From assembly GCA_003427395.1 (NCBI GenBank), contig BFEA01000117.1, positions 1,328,334-1,379,475 of the forward strand: 51,142 bases of DNA, read 5' to 3'. This DNA is from Chara braunii. Lineage: Eukaryota > Streptophyta > Charophyceae > Charales > Characeae. Positions 1 through 12,106 of this stretch are shown here, in pieces (the first letter of the stretch is position 1; each line of letters opens with the position of its first letter). The notes beneath the pieces were generated by a model that saw only the letters and a program-made list of their open reading frames with translations, made no database searches and was not told the DNA's origin. The position numbers and the translations under genes were made by a program.

Positions 1-370
1 TACTCCTGATTAAACCGGGATCTAGGGGATACTTTTTTTCGATGGCTACACTTGACCGAGTCGAGCGCGCGTGCGGAGGACGACCCCGACGACGGCATCG
101 GCGACGACGGCGCGACTTCGTGCGATGAGCAGGGCTGGCGCAGTGCCGGCAATCCCACGGGTCCTCGACGTCACTGTTATTTTTATTTTGTTTCCCTTTT
201 GTCTATTGTTTTGGGCCCCCTTGCTAATCGCATCCCATTTTGGGACGCGGGACTGCGGTAGGAGCGCGTGGGGATGTGTTGTATTGGCGGGGTCGCTTGA
301 AGTGCAATTACAATCTGTGTTCGTAGTTACGCCGGAGCCGCGCCCGACGCCGCTTTGAGGAGGGCACTCC

Positions 371-425
371 GGAGCATAGCTCAGTGGGTATACCCCTGAA
401 CTGATCGGAACGCATGATGAACCGG
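371..425 (+). repeat. Degenerate tRNA-like promoter remnant
   Basis: A perfect Pol III box A sits at 377-388 (TAGCTCAGTGGG) in the same place as the tRNA-like segment of the right LR copy (27638-27705). The box B present in the right copy has been lost here through a short deletion. I read it as a decayed tRNA-derived SINE head, not a tRNA gene. Confidence 0.45.
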
Positions 426-1125
426 GGCGAGACCAGGCACCGGGTGCATGCGCAGAAAGGGGGGGGGGGGGCAACAGTGAGAGCAGGCCGCATTCTCAGT
501 TCGCGTCCAGCAGGATGAGAAGGGCCTGACTGTCGGGAACCCGAGGGGGCAACTAGCAGCACAAGGCGACCGGGGTCAGGCAGTGGAGCGGAATGAGCAG
601 TGAGGCGGCACCAGGCGGAACGACGGAGGATGAGGCCAGTAAAACTGGCTGAACGTAGGCGTAGACCCCGCCGGGTGCATTGGAAACGGGCAGTAGCGAG
701 AAGCTAGCCGGGGGGGAGGCGAGCGAAGTGCCAGAGTGGAGGGAGAGGCTAACCATAAGCNGGCCGAACCGAGGCGCGAGGTAGGCCAGGTGTACACGCT
801 AAGGCAGCAAGGCAGCGGAGATCTGAGGTAGCGGTGCTGGCCGGACAGCGCTCCGCGACGCCGAATGGCTGGCGCTGGCGGAGCGANGGGCAGACCGCTG
901 CGTTGTCGGGGCGTAGGTACTAGGAGAGCTACGGAGAGAAGGAGAGAACCCGACTGGGCCTGGGGACAGACACAGGCGATAAAGCAGTACGGCGGAGTGA
1001 CGAAGAGGCTGGGTTTTGAGGAGCGAAGCCAGAAAACGAGTGGATGAACCTNGACGCAGGCGGCACNAGGTGCAATCGAAAAACGAGATGGCGGGGTGAC
1101 GAGCTAAGCGCAGTAAGAGAAGCGT

Positions 1126-1760
1126 AGATCGCCCGATTCTTAGCAGAATCGGGCGGGGAAAGAACGGATGTTGAGTATTGTGGATANGGCGAACCTAGTT
1201 ATGAGGTCAGTTCTGGGTGAGAGTTAGTAGAATAAGAGGGGAAAAGAGAAGGGCTCCGCCGAGCTATGGCGGAAGTAGTAAGGGAGGGAGTAAAAAGTTA
1301 GCTAGCGGGGGCGTTCCTTAGTCGTTTTCGGCAAGGAGACATGCTAAATGGGGGGTTTGGAGTGTTGCGAGCCTATTGGTAGAGTNGGAACNGTGAGAAA
1401 ATCAGTACAGGTGAAGGTTAGTAAGAAAATAAATGCGCCGGGATATGGTGGGAGGAGTGACNGNACGTAGAAAAAAAATNGAGATCACTCTCGATTCTTA
1501 ATGAAATCGAGTGGAAAAGGAAGGTAGATTGGGGTTTTGCGGGGATGCGAGTGCGGTGGCGGTGTTAGAATCGATAGTCATAGTTTAGTTTTGGAGGCAC
1601 AAGGTGAAGGGGCTGCGCCCGAAGGGAGAGATGCTAAGCTGTGGATGAATCCGGTCCTAGGTGGGCGCCACATGCATGCGTGGAAAGAAAGAGGAGATGG
1701 GTATAACTCGGTCATATCTTGACCGATTTCNCTGAGACAAAGCTCGAAACTAGGGTTTTG
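1126..1760. repeat. Degenerate tandem array, about 178-bp period, one hairpin per unit (left copy)
   Basis: Hairpins recur at 1131-1154 (a perfect 9-bp stem GCCCGATTC/GAATCGGGC), 1486-1514 (CACTC..GATT with AATCGAGTG) and 1709-1725 (CGGTCA/TGACCG). The first two are two periods apart. Text between them is related, with 'gttagtaag', 'ggagtgac' and 'gcggggatgcgagt' blocks. The right copy at 28130-28860 shows the period more clearly. Confidence 0.5.
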
Positions 1761-3368
1761 GGCATGGGCGAGTGTAATGGCGGCCTTAGTTTTGGCAATA
1801 GATTAGGAAAATAAGGAGTTAGTAAGAGGATAGTGTGCGGGGTGATGTCGGGAAGTGGGAAAAGCGAATGAATAATTCCCCATTTCTGCGCAAAATACAT
1901 TCTGAAATTTTTGCTGCGGTATCAAAGCGGGAGCCGTGCTGCTTTGGGATTAACGCGACTGCCGGACTTAAGAGTAGCAGCCGATGGAACTTGGGTGGAG
2001 TAGAGGTCGTGAGGAGAGGGAGGGGTAGATCATACTTACCTGGTCGGGTTGACGAGTACTCACGAAAGGGCGAACTGAGCCGCTATTACAGACTAGAGAG
2101 AGAAAGAGAGGGGGGGGTGGGAAGAGCTAGTTAGGACCTACCTCGTCCCTGGCAGAGGACCGGCGATGCGGGGTGAGCCAAAAGTCGAGCATGGGCGGCC
2201 GTGGCCGAGGGGCGTGAACTTGGCCGCCTTTTAGCCGAGGATTCACCCCGTTTGCGAGCACTCCGAGGGACGGGACAACGGACTGTGCCCGACGGAATGA
2301 CCAGCCAGCGCCCCGCGAGTTGACAGGCCTCGGGCAGGGAGCGCACTTGCAGGACAAAAGGGGGCTTTACTACTGCAGTTTGGGAACTGTTACTCGTTTC
2401 TGCGCTCCGCCCGTGCTCGTCGTCTTCGAAGCTATCGAGCTCGAATATCCGCCCTGCCTTTTTGGGCTCGTGTGACTCCTGCTGCTGCTAGGCTGACTGC
2501 TAGGAGGGCGGGGAAGTGGCTGCAAAAAGGGAACTGTTGCTAGGACCGCTGTTTTGGATTCAAGGACCGTAGTGTCCCTCGCTGCTTCTGCTGCAGGCCC
2601 CACAAGTCTGCCTCAGCTGCGATGTTGCAGCGGCAGTTGGGAAACTTTCTATGAACCGCTGCACCGTGTGGAGTGCGTTTAGGTAGCATCGGAGGATTGC
2701 ATCAGGGTCGCAGGCCTACTGCTGCGATTGGGGGCCTAGAGGAGTGACTGCCCTGAGGAGGGAGGTTAGTGTTGCGGGTTGGGAGGTCGGCATGGGGTTG
2801 ACCGTGACAGTTCGAGTTTAAGGGTTGACCAAGTTGGTACATTGGCCGCCATTGCGGGGCCCTCAGGCGCGTCAAGGTAGCAAGGCCCTCTCACGCGAGT
2901 CTGAGAGCACCCTCCTTGTATGTGAGCAACTCAAACTTTTTATTCCTGCCCTTCTTCTTCTAAGTCTAGTCATGATCTGAGAGGAAGGCGGCAGGGGGGA
3001 TTGCAACCCGTAATCCACGCCAAGGCCCCTGTGGNAGGTTGCCCCACCGATTGNGGGAGCTCTGTNGGGACTCAGGCGGAGTCCTGGAGGCAGGGAACTG
3101 AGTGGTAATCCCTTGACTCCCTCTATAAACCCAACTATAACCCCTACCTNTACATCCCTCTACGTTTGACTGAGTGTATTGTGTGGATCCTGTACTTGGT
3201 TTAAGATTGATTTTCAGGACATAAGTCAGATTGAAGTAAAANAATGTATGTGTAATCTCAGTTTCAGTTCGTTGAGTACCTGAAAGCAGATTGTGAATGA
3301 AATGGGTTGCATCTGGGGGAAGGTTGGGAGGAAGGCAGTACCGCATGCANACTGATTGGGTCGTTGAG

Positions 3369-4306
3369 GCTGGGAGGTCCCCACAAGTTTGGGGAGCCCA
3401 GCGCTTTGTTTATTTTTGGATTGCATGGAGCCTCAGGCCGCTCTATAAGTTTAGGTGGCCTGAAGCTCTGGAGGTTGGGATGTCCCCATAAGTTTAGGGA
3501 GACCCGGTGCTGTGAGTTGCGTGGAGGNTCAGGACGCTCTATAAGTTTAGGTGTCCTGACTGCTCTGACTTGCGAGAAGTTTGACTGTGGGTGACTTTCA
3601 GGAACGCAGGGCGCTCAATAAGTTTTAGTGCCTTGAGTTACCTTGTTTTTTTTGGGTTTTNCTGAGTTTTTTGCTTCCGAACGAGGGGACAGAGCCGCTC
3701 TATAAGTTTAGGTGGCTCAGTCTCTTCCTGCCTTTGTTTTGAGGGAATGAACCTGACAGAGGGGCAGACCCTTCTGTAAGTTCAGGGGGCTTGACTCAAT
3801 GCCACGCACACAATGGCTCAGAAAGAAAGGAATCAGGTGGAGGGGCAGACCCTTTTGTAAGTTTAGGGGGGTTGGCTCAAAGTCTCGCACATGCCGGAAC
3901 CCAATGGTATAATATGGCTATACTGTATTATTACTTTATCTACGAACAGGCTAGTCAGGCGCGGGTTCCATAAGATTGGACAGCCTGACTATAGCTTATC
4001 GTAATTCGAAGAGAGTATAACTAAAGAGATATAACTGAAGGTAAACTTGGGCAGGTTGAGCAACGTTCTAAGATGAGCGGCTCAGCCCTATGTCCATTTG
4101 GAAGACTAAGTGCAGAGAGGTATATATAATTTTGATATCTTAAACAGTTCAGGGCGACTAGAATGGCCTAGTCATATGCCCAAGGAAGAGAAAAGTAGTT
4201 GTGCCCTCTATTTGTGTATACTTTGCTGAGTCAGAACGCTCTATAAGTTTACGTATTCTGACTTTAGGCCTGGCTAAGTTGGGCGCGGTCTGTAAGTTCA
4301 GGTGGC
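3369..4306 (+). repeat. Hairpin array with constant loop and variable stems (left copy)
   Basis: At least nine short hairpins lie in about 940 bp. The commonest loop is GCTCTATAAGTTTAGGT, flanked by different but self-complementary stems: TCAGGCC/GGCCTGA (3433-3463), TCAGGAC/GTCCTGA (3529-3559), CAGGGC/GCCTTG (3607-3635), GACAGAGCC/GGCTCAGTC (3688-3722, one A.A mismatch) and AGTCAGAA/TTCTGACT (4229-4263). Related loops sit in GCTGGG/CCCAGC (3369-3402), AGTCAGGC/GCCTGACT (3953-3990) and GGTTGAGC/GCTCAGCC (4054-4087). One hairpin, GACTAG/CTAGTC at 4156-4173, has lost its loop. The function is unknown. Confidence 0.8.
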
Positions 4307-4599
4307 CTGATCTATGCCTTATGTGAGCAGGGTATAAAGAGTTAAATCATTGAGAGATCATGAACTATTGTCTGCTCAGGTTGACTTAGGGATGGCGAGA
4401 GTACTTACCTTTGTGGTTTAGCCTGTATTAGGCTGAGTGAGGCTAGTACTTGGTCTGAGTTTCAAGTTGATAGGTAGTTGCTTTAGTCGCTCGCCTCGTG
4501 CTAGAGTCATAGGAGTTAGTTTCAATTCCTTCATTTTGTGAGCTAAATGTTTTTACGTAGGTAAATTCTCGCATTTTCTGGGACCTTTTGTTATACTTG

Positions 4600-4930
4600 G
4601 CCTTGTATAAATTTTGGTAAGCTATTTTCTCTACGGGAAGCACTGCCGAAATTTCTACAAATCCGGGGAAAGACACTTTTTAGCTTTTCAAAGTTCAACT
4701 TGTCTAAAGTTCATATTTGGCTTCGTAGAAATCTGGAAAGTCTCATTTTCTAAAGGGAGTGCTGCCCAAATTTTTGCTAATTTAGGGAGTTAGACAAAAT
4801 TGGACTTTGGAAACTCAAAGACCATTTCTGTTTGCATATTCGAGCTGATCTAAATTTGAAAAAGACACTTTTCCTACGGGAAGCGCTGCCAAAATTTTCT
4901 TGATTTAGAAGAGTTAGATTATATTTTGAT
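4600..4930 (+). repeat. Tandem repeat, about 122-bp period, three units
   Basis: The motif 'ctacgggaagcrctgcc.aaattt' recurs at 4631, 4750 and 4874, each preceded by a 'gaaag.c.cttttc' block. The right LR copy has five units (31960-32560), so copy number differs between the two copies. Confidence 0.7.
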
Positions 4931-6031
4931 AGGAGGCGATTCTGACAATCCACCCTTAATAGGGGAGATTCTGCCATTAGTATACCTTTGCTTTGGGCAC
5001 CGGCTTAGAGGTAGGCTTTGACTTAGTTGACAGGTAACTTTGAGTGAGAATGTGCTATGGAGGTTTATTCCCCATATGCTGATGATTTAGCTCGGTCATT
5101 TGACCTATCTTGTGTTACAAGTCGTTTGGGGTGTGTGATTCAAAATCAGGACTAGGTTCAGCCTGATCCCTTGAGGATCATCTTCTGTTATAGCTGATAT
5201 TAGGTCGGTTGCCGATTCGTCGGCCTACGATTCAACTTCAATTCACTCCTGCCACGCAACCTTAAGGCTTTAGCCTTGTGATTGAACCGTTTTGTTGTGT
5301 TTTTACCCGGACTTTATTGAATGGTCATCCAACGAAAGTACTGAGCATTTATTTAAGAGTTGCACGAGTGGGTCTTGTATGGCTAAAGCGAGGGGTATGA
5401 GTGCAAGGAATGATTGAAGTTGACCCCGCGTAGTGCGTGGACTTTTGATTGAATCTTTGATGTGATTGCAGGTATGGTTGTGGTCCGGCTTCTTGATGTG
5501 GCTGCCTGCGATTACATACATATATGGTTGAGAGGAGTCCCACTGTTACTGCGAGAAGTGGTCGTCATGTATAAATAAGCCTTATATATATATGTATTTA
5601 TATGTGCCTTGGGTAAACTCGTGGGTTGTTGTGATCGTGTGCAAGGGTTAACGAGATTATGGCTTGAGAGAAAAAGGGAGAACCCCTTTTATCCTTTTGC
5701 CTTTTGGAGATTTTTATGGTAGGACGTTAGTCCTGGGCCGGGGTTCAAGGTCCTTGTCCAGGACATCCCAAGCCCTAGACTCTGCAGGAAAGGAATCTGG
5801 CCCCGTGCAGAGCCTATTTGCGTTACCTACCGAGACGCTCAGACGAAAGGTCGGAGGTCTCGCCGTGGCAGCACGACTATTCCTTCAGTCGTGCAATGTC
5901 GTGAGGGATCAGACCCTCGCGACACTTTGAGTCTGACACTTGAGTGTTATAAGCGGTACTCGGATCCACGAGGGACCGCTTGATTATGGGCACTATATAG
6001 TACGCCATCATTGCGACTGCTTGCGTACGCT

Positions 6032-6635
6032 TGCATCGCGAGTCGATATGAGTTAGCCTTGCGTCTGCGCGGTTTTATACTAAGTCCCGTGCGCGACACC
6101 CATTCGATTTCCGCATAGGAAAGTTATGGGTTGGCTACTGAAGGGACTAGGAGTGTTGTCGCGTTGTTCGATGTGCGTGTGTGTGCGCGTTTTTATTTTT
6201 GTGTTCGTAGAGTGGTGTGCGCGTGGTGTGTGGGATGCATCCTAGTCGACCGACGACGAGCCGCGCTTGGGACTTCAGCCCCCCAAGATGCCGGTTCGCG
6301 TGCGGGCCCGATAGACGTATTACCGCGCGTACCCCCTATGCTACAGCGAACGAGAAACGTCCTCGACTGGTCCACCTCTGCGATTGCAACCGAGTAGCTT
6401 TCGTACTGTGGACTGGTAGGGAGATGACAACTCCCGTAAGGTGGAGGTAAGTTGTGTCTCGCGTAGGCCCTATCCTGTCGTAGGGGCTCGCGAGAGGTAT
6501 GGCTGCCGCACTCGGCCGGAGCGGCCTAAGGAAGCTCCATTTGTGTGTTCGCGGCAAGGTTGGTCCAACTCCTGCGTGACGCGGCGGAGAGGGTCCCGCC
6601 CTGCCGCGTGAGGTGCCGGACCAATGCGCCCGACA
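6032..6635 (+). mobile_element. LTR of the S family, probably a solo LTR
   Basis: This 604-bp block starts TGCATCGCGAGTC and ends GCGCCCGACA. It is a diverged inverted copy of 12107-12754. The orientation is inferred from that second copy, whose CGACA end abuts a PBS. The flanking pentamers are ACGCT (6027-6031) and ACGCA (6636-6640), an imperfect target-site duplication. No PBS follows it on the plus strand. Sixty bases back, LR ends at the point where the right LR copy is joined to another LTR. Confidence 0.6.
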
Positions 6636-8513
6636 ACGCAACGATAGGTCTTCTCCTGATAAGCATTCAATCAGGATTCCCCAAAAAACTCAATCATCAT
6701 TATCCCACGGAGTAATTTCTCTGGGGCGGGCAACTCCCCTTAAACTCTTACTCCGAGGTCCCGCAGCCAGGTTGCGCCGGCTAGCAGCCATCCACTGGGG
6801 TTACGCCCTAGAGGTACTAACCTTTACCGTTTAGCTTGGTATTTCTCAATATGTCCCGGGACTAGCACAAGTGGTTAGACGGAGCGTCGCAAAACAAAAT
6901 CACGTGCCCACTGCGTGATTACGTAGGGGTCGAAAGGCATTTACCAGCCCTTCCACAGACGGCATGGCATCCTTCACATGCTCACAAACAAAATCACCGC
7001 TAGGTCCACAAGGCCGTGACCCCTGACTTGATCAGACCCTGCAGCCACCCATCCTGAGACATCATCTCGCCCTGCACTTGTTGCGACCTTCTCAAACATT
7101 CCAAGCAAGAGTGACCCTTTCCGTCAGACTTTATCACTCATCAGACAACTTACCATGCCATAAATCAATTTACTCACCTTTGAAGGTGAGTCTTCCAACA
7201 ATAAAAACATTCCCTTTTCCAAGAATCCAAGGGGTTCTCATCATAAAACAAAACACCCCCTCTTCCAAAAATCACGAGGGGTCTCACCACAGAACAAAAC
7301 ACCCCCTCTTCCAAAAATCACGAGGGGTCTCATCATAACACCAAACATCTCCCTTTTTCCAAAAATTTGAGGGGGTCTCATTAAGGAATAAACATCACTG
7401 AGAGACCATCTTATGGGTCCTGATCACAACTTAAGCAATCAACAATCGGCATGGTGAAGCACTCGAGTCTCAAAGACTCGTAGATCTTTAAAAGTCCCTC
7501 ACAACCTTTCACAGACAGACTGCACTTCCTCCCCTTATACTCTGCCTTATCAGCTGTCCGTGGGCAGGTCGCGCGAGTATACCGAGGAGTAGGCAGCTTT
7601 ACATGTCATTCATTCATACATCTTTCACACAAAGCCAACATTCATCTGGATAAAATCACACAAGTGAGAGTGATAGTGATCGTCACAAAAACCAAGCCTC
7701 ATAGGGTCTCAACTCAATATGTACACCAGGATAAAATGTCTCTCTCAACAACAGCATAGGTACCCAGCCCTCACATCCCACTCTGCTGAGTAACTCACGT
7801 CCCGAACACACGAGCACCTCGGGGTATATCTAAATATGCACAAAAGCTCAAATCACGCAAACATATCACACATCTGGACACAACCACCTAAATCACCCGC
7901 AAAAGGAAACGAAAGATTCGTCCAGTACTACACTCTGCATACGTACAGATGGACGAGCTAGTCGTGACTACACCTAGATATGCACACATCCAGCTCGATC
8001 TCTATGTATAGGAACCTCATTCCTACTGACGTATAGGCGAACCAGTCCTCACTCACTCATTGCCCCCTGGTTTCACCTATATGGTTGAGCTACAGCCTAA
8101 GTTACTTTTCCGGACCATTATTGCGAAACCCCTCCCCGGATCTAACCCATACACATACACACATCAAAGTATATGTCTGTCCTGGTTCACACAATATGCA
8201 GTTAACCTTTACCAATTAGTACGGGGTTAGGGTTACGCAATGGTTAGCCTACCACTTCAATTCCCAGATCACTACACATACAGTTAGATTTTTACCAACA
8301 ACGAATCCAAGGTTCTAAAGCAGGCGACTAACAGAAACTTCCCCACCCAGGGGTTAGGGAGAATTCCCATTACATCACACTATACTTTCTCTGCCCTAGT
8401 CATCTCATCTACCCTCTCCGCGCTCTCGATCACCTGGCTCACCCCAGTGGTCATTTCATCCGGCACCATCATGCCCCTTTCTTCTTTGAGCCCTACTTAT
8501 GGTTTCGCTGACT
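6636..8513. other. Non-coding flank of element C
   Basis: I find no gene in this stretch. Apart from the small tandem hairpin array at 7199-7392 it is low in recognisable features. If element C is a minus-strand LTR element, this would be its 3' untranslated region, but no S-family LTR in the correct orientation closes it on the left. Confidence 0.4.
7199..7392. repeat. Tandem array of four ~47-bp hairpin units
   Basis: The units read CCC(C/T)T.TTCCAAAAATC..GAGGGGTCTCA with spacers 'ataaaacaaaaca'. The arms CCCCCTC/GAGGGG form a stem around a conserved TTCCAAAAATC loop. Unit 1 (CCCTT/AAGGGG) and unit 4 (CTCCCT/GAGGGGG) have partly compensating stem changes. Confidence 0.6.
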
Positions 8514-9863
8514 TCAATCGCGACCCTCGGCGCCTGGCCTGTCATTCCCACAACCTCTATTGCCGCGTCCACCATCTCCACGGCCCGTGTTGCCACACCC
8601 GCTATTTCCACGGTCTGTGTTGCTACGCCCGCCATCTCCACGTCCTCTTCCAACTTCCTGCCTTTGGCCCCTTCCATCTATCATACTGCCCTGCAAAACT
8701 TGCTGTATCGGTGGCCACAACGGTCCGACAGGTTGGATTTGGACTGGCGGGTGTCCATGGGGCATCATGTTCATCAAAGGGCTCATATAATTACTTTGCG
8801 TCTAGGTCATATAAGGATTATATGCCGGCCACAAGCTCATTTTGTTACACGGCGCCCACTGCCCAGGCAAAGCCTGCTCGATCAGAGGAGGCCCCCTTGG
8901 TCCTGCCTCGCTTTCCAACTTTCGCGGGGTAATTGCTACCTGCCGCGAACTCTGCCCCTTTTCGGTGCCTTGACTGCCCTGAGCGAGGTTCCTTGCCTTC
9001 CGCTGCGGCTTTGTCAACTTGGGAGGTCCAAGCTTTCCATTTTCTTCCGTCACACCCTCCTCCTTACTTCCTCGAGGGGTACGGCCAGTCCTCCCCCAAT
9101 GATCGCATACCACCGTTACCCAGTGCTCTGGCCACCATCCATTCTTTTGCCTTTCCCGACCTGCGGCCGAGGATGCTTCCAAGTTAACAAGCCCTCTCTC
9201 TGGGCCCGGCGCAATAACAAGCAGGGTCATGGTAGCATCCTGCTCCTCCTTTATTTCCATGGATCCTTTGCCTTTGTCGCTCGCCTGAACACCGACTCGC
9301 CTCTTTGGGATTCCTACCAAGAGGGGTGACTCCTGGTCATCCTTCTCTACTCCGCTTTCTCCCTGGCCGGTCGGCTCACTTGGGGAACGTTCTGAAATCT
9401 TCCACTTGCCTTTCCTGGCCTCTTCCAGCCGTGCTAACCTTCCTTCCAATACTCCCACTTGGCTTTGTCGCCCACTTAACTCCGCCTGCGATGGTGCGCC
9501 CGCAACTGGTGCAACAGAGCATTCCCCACGTTGGCCTTCTACTCCACCTTCTGGGAATCTTAGCCTTAAGGAACTCTCCATCTCATCCCATGTCTTCGCC
9601 TTCTGCTTGAGGGCATATACCTCCTCACTTAGTCCTTCACAGACGAACAAAGGGAACATGTACCACATCGCCTTCTTGTCCCACTTCTTCATAAGGCAAA
9701 AATCATGAAAGTCGCGCAAAAAGCTAGACAAGTTCCTTCCTTGGAACAGCAGGGCGCGGAGATCTGGGGGCATCAACACTTGCAACACTTCGTGCAGCAG
9801 CACCTTCATGAGGCACGAATTCCTCCAAAGCAAGATCTTGGTGAAGCCGCTTTCTTCCGCCAT
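8514..9863 (-). pseudogene. gag-like protein of element C, one internal stop
   Basis: The frame opens at 9863 and runs 353 codons to a TAG at 8802. It continues in the same frame to 8514, giving about 450 codons. The N-terminal third resembles a retrotransposon capsid domain: hydrophobic/aromatic-rich helices with 'FLRDFHDFC', 'MWYMFPLFVCEGL' and 'WDEMESSLRLRFPEG'. The middle is charged and low in complexity. The segment after the stop is a Gly/Arg/Asp-rich repeat tail, probably nucleic-acid binding in place of a CCHC knuckle. No protease, RT or integrase follows, so the element appears non-autonomous. The long plus-strand ORFs over this region are shadows. Confidence 0.6.
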
Positions 9864-10103
9864 GATACTGACAGCAGCCTAACACGCATAGCGGACAATA
9901 GATCACCAAGAGTGGTTTAAGTAAGCTCAGGCAGACAAAGACAAACTGCTAACACTTGCACCACGCCATCTTCCCTTTTACTCATGCAGTCAGGCCTTAA
10001 TCCCTAGTTACCCCGACGCTTACCTTTACAACTACGGTAATGGGTAAAGAGAGGACCATAGCCAAGTCAAAAGAAGCGCTTTTTGTGGAGGAAAAGACAT
10101 TCC

Positions 10104-10822
10104 CTACCGGCCCACTGCTGCCCAGATTTCCTCCCAGTCTACATTTCCCTCATTCGGATCATGAGACGAGGCGTATATGTCCACTGTATTGGTCGTGTTT
10201 CTGAGCCACTTACTAGATGGTGAGAATTTTGGGTCTAGGTACAGACCGTATACCAGTTCACATGTATAACGCCCATACTCCCACTCTCGCACCCTCATAG
10301 CCACTTCAGCTGCCGCCTCTACCTTCGTCTGCCCAACAAAACTCTTCTCTATGAGGAACTCAGGCAAGGTGACTAGCAGCGGAGCAGATAAAGGCGCGAA
10401 CTCTCCAGCGCACTTAACCTCTGCATGAGTTAGTACTTGCTTTTTCCTGTCATGGGACACTTCCCTCGCCCATTTTGTTGCCGCTGCCTCGGCTACCCTC
10501 AAAGGCTTAGCAAGCAGGCTTCCATGCCCAAGCGCCAACTCTATCTCATGCTTGACCCAAAAGGTGGTTGAAGCGTACAGGGTCACCCTCACAATTGCGC
10601 TTTCCTGTTGGTCGTCGAACCCAGACTCGATCCATACGAAAATGTTTGTGCCATCATCACGCCCCACCATGATGAAACATACTCTCCTTCTCTGACCCGC
10701 CTGGGTAAAGACACTTCAAGCCCTCCCTCTTTCTCAATTGGTCTGAGCATACGCGGGTCTTCCCATGCATAAGGCATCCGGAGTTGCCTTTGCTTTGTCT
10801 GGGTTCTGCCCATCACAGACAA
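10104..10822 (-). pseudogene. Unrecognised ORF upstream of element C gag, frameshifted
   Basis: A 188-codon frame (10670-10104) is preceded by an overlapping 77-codon frame (10822-10589). Open sequence continues upstream of the 188-codon Met in its own frame, so a single frameshift near 10680 probably splits one protein of about 230 residues. Visible features are 'NIFVWIESGFDDQQESAIVRV', an Ala-rich helix with 'AEAAATKWAREV', and 'YTCELVYGLYLDPKF'. It lies about 240 bp upstream of gag on the same strand, between the PBS and gag. I recognise no family. Confidence 0.4.
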
Positions 10823-12084
10823 ACGTCCAGCATGCGCCTTCCGTTATTTAAGCTGACAATCCCTACCTCTCTGGGAAAAGCGATTCAGCCATACAGACTA
10901 AATGGCCAGCCATGAGACAAGTCCTGGACTAGAGACATTCATATAAATTTTTACAGACTGATAAGATCCCAAATATAATCCCAATAAAATAACCCCCACG
11001 AAGTATTCCTGAGACGGATATCTACTTAAACATATAACTTCACACACTTGGACATAACCTAGACTTACAAGGTCGGACATCCATAGGTGAGTCTAATATA
11101 TAACTCAAAGTAACATCCTTAAAACAAAAGGCCTCAAGCCTTTAGCTTCCTAAGTGGATGGTCCAACCTGGAAGGGTTCAGGCGAAGATCTAGCAACAAT
11201 TACCACCCACCGCCCCCTTAGAGGTGAGCAAAATAGTCTAAGTGTTAGCTCTCTCACTGCTACTCCAACTCCCTCTAGGATTAGATGCCTTTCTCGTAAA
11301 GAAGGTGTTACCCAGACTCACTGCGTCCCGCAGCAAAACAATCGTTTAGAATCCAGACTCAAACATCTAAGTCTATGCTCGTAATATCCTTCAACTGTCC
11401 TTAACCTACTCCTCCTCAAAGCGCGCAGACGATTTCTAACCTGACACCTAGGAGAGGGTCTATACCTTCAATTCTTTGCAAACGAATATTATCTCACTCA
11501 TCCTTAACCCATTCTGATGCAACTGTATTATGATGTTTTCCCAATCACTCAGATGACTCTTATGACAGTCAAAAAGGGTACATCATGGGGTTAACTCTCA
11601 CAATGGTCATGCTTAACCTTAGCAACGTGAAGCACACAAAACACCGCCCAGGCCTGCCAACTATTGAATCAGAAGGGTTACCAATCCCAAATACCATCAT
11701 GCTAGTCAAGGCCGGTGAACGCAGAATCAAAACACTCATCACTCTTGAGCCACTCATACCACATAAATCCAAATCAGGTCACATCAATAAAAACCACACC
11801 GCCTAGCCAACCCTCACTTCACGCCTTTTATCCAGCACTGTCTGCTATCAACCATTCTGTCCAAACCAGTCAATAAAGCAGAAGTGGTCACTTCGCCTGA
11901 ATCATCAACCTGCCTCGAATCTAGGCCCAATTTTTAAGGATCTCTCAATTCTACGACACTTTCAATCAATAGTCGAGATATTCATTGATCACTCATATAG
12001 TCCTAACGAAAACTTCTCATTTGCCTATTTTCTCACTTCCAATACCCGGATGTCGTTCCACCAGGGACAACGGTAGGCAACCGT
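10823..12084. other. Leader region of element C, no gene seen
   Basis: This 1.26-kb stretch lies between the PBS of element C and its first ORF. Only short, unconserved ORFs are present. I see no repeat or RNA gene in it. Confidence 0.4.
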
Positions 12085-12104
12085 TATCCCTGGCAACGGC
12101 GCCA
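12085..12104 (-). promoter_or_regulatory. Primer-binding site of element C
   Basis: On the minus strand this reads TGGCGCCGTTGCCAGGGATA, starting 2 nt after the CGACA end of the LTR at 12107. TGGCGCCGTTGCC is a common PBS core of plant LTR retrotransposons. It fixes the orientation of element C and of its 5' LTR as minus. Confidence 0.75.
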
Positions 12105-12106
12105 CC

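Larger units (their letters stand above)
1..5991. repeat. Long repeat family LR, left copy (5' end outside window)
   Basis: This segment is collinear with 26918-33647. Matching landmarks are the opening 'gattaaac..ggatctagggg' block, a tRNA-like box A (377-388 versus 27644-27655), hairpin-bearing tandem arrays, the 'attgcggggccctcagg' block (about 2850 versus 30490), the 'aagtactgag.atttatttaagagttgca' block (about 5333 versus 32916) and the shared end 'ccgcttgattatgggc' (to 5991 versus 33647). No long ORF is conserved between the copies, so the family looks non-coding. Single ambiguous N bases are frequent here, consistent with a consensus collapsed from several repeats. What kind of transposable element this is remains unknown; no PBS, transposase or RT was found. 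Confidence 0.75.

Noticed and set aside
8499-9329. 276-codon plus-strand ORF
   Set aside because: It is antisense to the element C gag frame, which has capsid-like features and fits the PBS-defined strand. The plus-strand product has no recognisable motif.
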